Below are positions 6,901 to 7,857 of a stretch of DNA of 7,857 bases, in pieces. Within the stretch, counting starts at the first letter, position 1. Every line of letters begins with the position of its first letter. The position numbers and the translations under genes were made by a program. A model generated the notes under the pieces. The model saw only the letters and a list, made by a program, of their open reading frames with translations, was not told the DNA's origin and made no database searches. This stretch comes from Chloroflexota bacterium (GTDB lineage: Bacteria; Chloroflexota; Anaerolineae; 4572-78; J111), in the NCBI GenBank assembly GCA_003695455.1, contig RFJF01000121.1:1-7857 (forward strand). The letters run 5' to 3'.

Positions 6901-7857
6901 CCGTTGTTAATGTTGATCATCCGGGCTACTACGCTGACCAAATCTTTAATGGTCAGTGTGCGGTGTTCAATGGGAATATCCAGCCCCAGCCGCCGATTCA
7001 TTTTGTAGCGCCCAACCTTGCTCAAATCATACCGCCGCGATGAAAACAGCAGCGACTGCAAAAATGATACGGCGTTATCAATGGTGGGGGGGTCGCCGGG
7101 GCGCAGTTTTTTGTAGAACTCAAGCAGCGCTTCGTTCACGTTTTTGGTGGGGTCTTTTTCAATGCTGGCCGGGATAAAGGCGTGTTCAGGGTCAGTATCC
7201 ACGTCTGCAAACAAATCGAGCAACTGTTCGTCAGTGCCAAGACCTTTTTCCAGCGTAACGGCCGGGTCTTTCATGGCCGGTTTGATTTCTTCCTCGTCCA
7301 GCGCGTCAATCTGAATGGCCCGCAGCAACACCGATACCGGCAGTTTTCGTTTGCGGTCCACCTTCACCGAAATCAAATCACGCTTGGAGGTTTCAAACTC
7401 CAGCCACGCGCCGCGGTTGGGAATCATTTTGGCAAACGCCAGCCGGCGTCCGGTGGCCCGGTCTTCTTCTACCGTAAAATAGACACCCGGCGAACGAATT
7501 AACTGCGATACAACTACCCGCTCGGCACCGTTAATCACAAACGTCCCGTTGCGGGTCATCAGCGGAAAGTCACCCATAAAGACTTCCTGCTCCTGAATTT
7601 CACCGGTCTCTTTGTTGACCAGCCGGATTTTTACCCACAACGGGCTGGCAAAGGTAATATCACGCTCGCGGCATTCATTTTCATCGTACTTTGGTTCTTC
7701 AAACCGATAATCTAAAAAGTGTAATTCAAGATTTTTGTTAAAACTGACAATCGGCGAGATTTCCTGCAAAAGTTCACCCAGTCCTTCATTACGGAAATTT
7801 TTAAAGGACTCGAGCTGCACTTCAATCAACTTGGGTAATTCCAGAATATCGGGAATA
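3948..7857 (-). CDS. rpoB: RNA polymerase beta subunit (5' end beyond window edge)
   Basis: The beta subunit forms one side of the RNA polymerase cleft and, with beta-prime, the catalytic centre. The frame is open to the right edge, reading [10 protein letters not shown] before [12 protein letters not shown]. Those residues belong to the family N terminus, so the TTG at 7829 is an internal Leu and the start lies outside. Numbering from that Leu as 1 gives 1293 residues. Landmarks: the rifampicin region [20 protein letters not shown] (381-400); [11 protein letters not shown] (438-448); [10 protein letters not shown] (731-740), with the acidic pair near the active site; [20 protein letters not shown] (806-825); [11 protein letters not shown] (885-895), with conserved active-site lysines; [20 protein letters not shown] (1170-1189), contacting beta-prime; and the C-terminal anchor [12 protein letters not shown] (1211-1222). 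A Trp-rich helical insertion of about 155 residues (957-1124) separates VFDGA from the conserved [12 protein letters not shown] Lys/Gly-rich tail of about 30 residues ends the protein. Stop is TAG. rpoC does not follow. Confidence 0.98.
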   Translation of the reverse strand, partial: IPDILELPKLIEVQLESFKNFRNEGLGELLQEISPIVSFNKNLELHFLDYRFEEPKYDENECRERDITFASPLWVKIRLVNKETGEIQEQEVFMGDFPLMTRNGTFVINGAERVVVSQLIRSPGVYFTVEEDRATGRRLAFAKMIPNRGAWLEFETSKRDLISVKVDRKRKLPVSVLLRAIQIDALDEEEIKPAMKDPAVTLEKGLGTDEQLLDLFADVDTDPEHAFIPASIEKDPTKNVNEALLEFYKKLRPGDPPTIDNAVSFLQSLLFSSRRYDLSKVGRYKMNRRLGLDIPIEHRTLTIKDLVSVVARMININNGKIDPDDIDHLGNRRVKTVGELIQNQLRIGFLRMERVVRERMSIRDPEQLSPMSLVNIRPVVAATREFFGGSQLSQFMDQTNPLSELTHKRTLSALGPGGLRRERAGFDVRDVHHSHYGRICPIETPEGPNIGLIGRLAAYSRVNEYGFIETPYRKVVNAVAADNVDLLINSTLRADVKDPKSGEVIVPKGTLIDEDTAIKIAELDLPAPVLIRAKVTDTIEYLSADDEDNYIIAQAHAAINEHWEFVNDRVSVRQHQTFSLEPTDRVDYMDVSPKQIVGISAALIPFLEHDDANRALMGSNMQRQAVPLIRPEAAMVGTGMEYHAAVDSGQVIVAENAGEVISATGGKIVVREEDGTERGYSLRKFNRSNQSTCIDQRPIVRKGEFVEAGQVMADSSSTDMGELALGQNVLVAFLSWEGGNYEDAILISEELVREDKFTSIHIEKHEIEARDTKLGPEEITRDIPNVGEDALKDLDEMGVIRVGAEVGPGDILVGKITPKGETELTPEEKLLRAIFGEKAREVKDSSLRLPPGEKGIVVDVKEYSREEHRDLPTGVDKMVRVMVAQRRKITEGDKMAGKHGNKGVISKVVPIEDMPFLEDGTPVQIVLNPLGVPARMNIGQILETHLGWAASRLGFRAISSVFDGAEEDEIAAELSRAWLMDYVWQTVTDKTWAWVAEQGYEEDELEDETEARTMYLSEWLEEVGIPFDEEKLATDIVYARRTALRAWMTERGYDFDFLLSFEGQRRPREIGLKAREAVRLVGLREWLIAMQERLSRVADGRNSKTLDGLDISALPDEELDAVALRVSREMRVPMPTAGKVVLHDGKTGTPFDRPVTVGIVNMLKLAHLVEDKVHARSTGPYSLVTQQPLGGKAQFGGQRFGEMEVWALEAYGAAHTLQEMLTVKSDDVVGRVKTYEAIVKGEPIQDPGLPESFRVLVKELQSLGLSVEVISDSEEKMTFGKEEQRERLPKLGLGLGIPGGAR

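Noticed and set aside
6132..7043. Long plus-strand open frame of 303 codons opposite rpoB
   Set aside because: It is antisense to conserved beta-subunit sequence. Long antisense frames are expected from the codon bias, and the translation resembles no family.

Overview
This window looks like a bacterial housekeeping locus, most likely from an Anaerolineae/Caldilineae-like member of Chloroflexota. That placement rests on the feel of the protein sequences (an S12 lengthened near its N terminus, a RpoB with a long Trp-rich helical insertion near the C terminus and a Lys/Gly-rich tail) and is an inference, not a search result. All five recognisable genes lie on the minus strand, so the window reads right to left in transcription order: rpoB (5' end cut by the window edge), rpsL, rpsG, fusA, tuf (3' part cut by the window edge). 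I see no mobile element, CRISPR array, tRNA or rRNA, and no credible gene on the plus strand.

Layout from high to low coordinates. The RNA polymerase beta subunit fills 3948-7857. A 440-base AT-richer gap (3508-3947) follows. It holds a weak hairpin that could end rpoB transcription, a good sigma70-type promoter (TTGACT, 17 bases, TATACT) with an inverted repeat in its spacer, and a roughly 180-nucleotide leader for rpsL full of predicted hairpins. rpsL uses a TTG start behind a clear Shine-Dalgarno sequence. A 70-base spacer with a short hairpin leads to rpsG. After rpsG comes a 211-base spacer with a textbook intrinsic terminator on the coding strand (12-bp perfect stem, then five T) and a 14-base palindrome just before fusA. 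The 104-base fusA-tuf spacer carries its own promoter with a perfect TATAAT.

The genes are the streptomycin (str) operon, ribosomal proteins S12 and S7 with elongation factors G and Tu, preceded by the polymerase beta subunit. Together they supply transcription and translation. The locus is ordinary in content. What stands out is how it is divided: rpoC is not between rpoB and rpsL, and terminators and promoters appear to split the usual long transcript into rpoB, rpsL-rpsG, fusA and tuf segments. I found no strong sign of a new multi-gene system. The best candidates for something undescribed are the structured rpsL leader, the terminator inside the str operon and the RpoB insertion.
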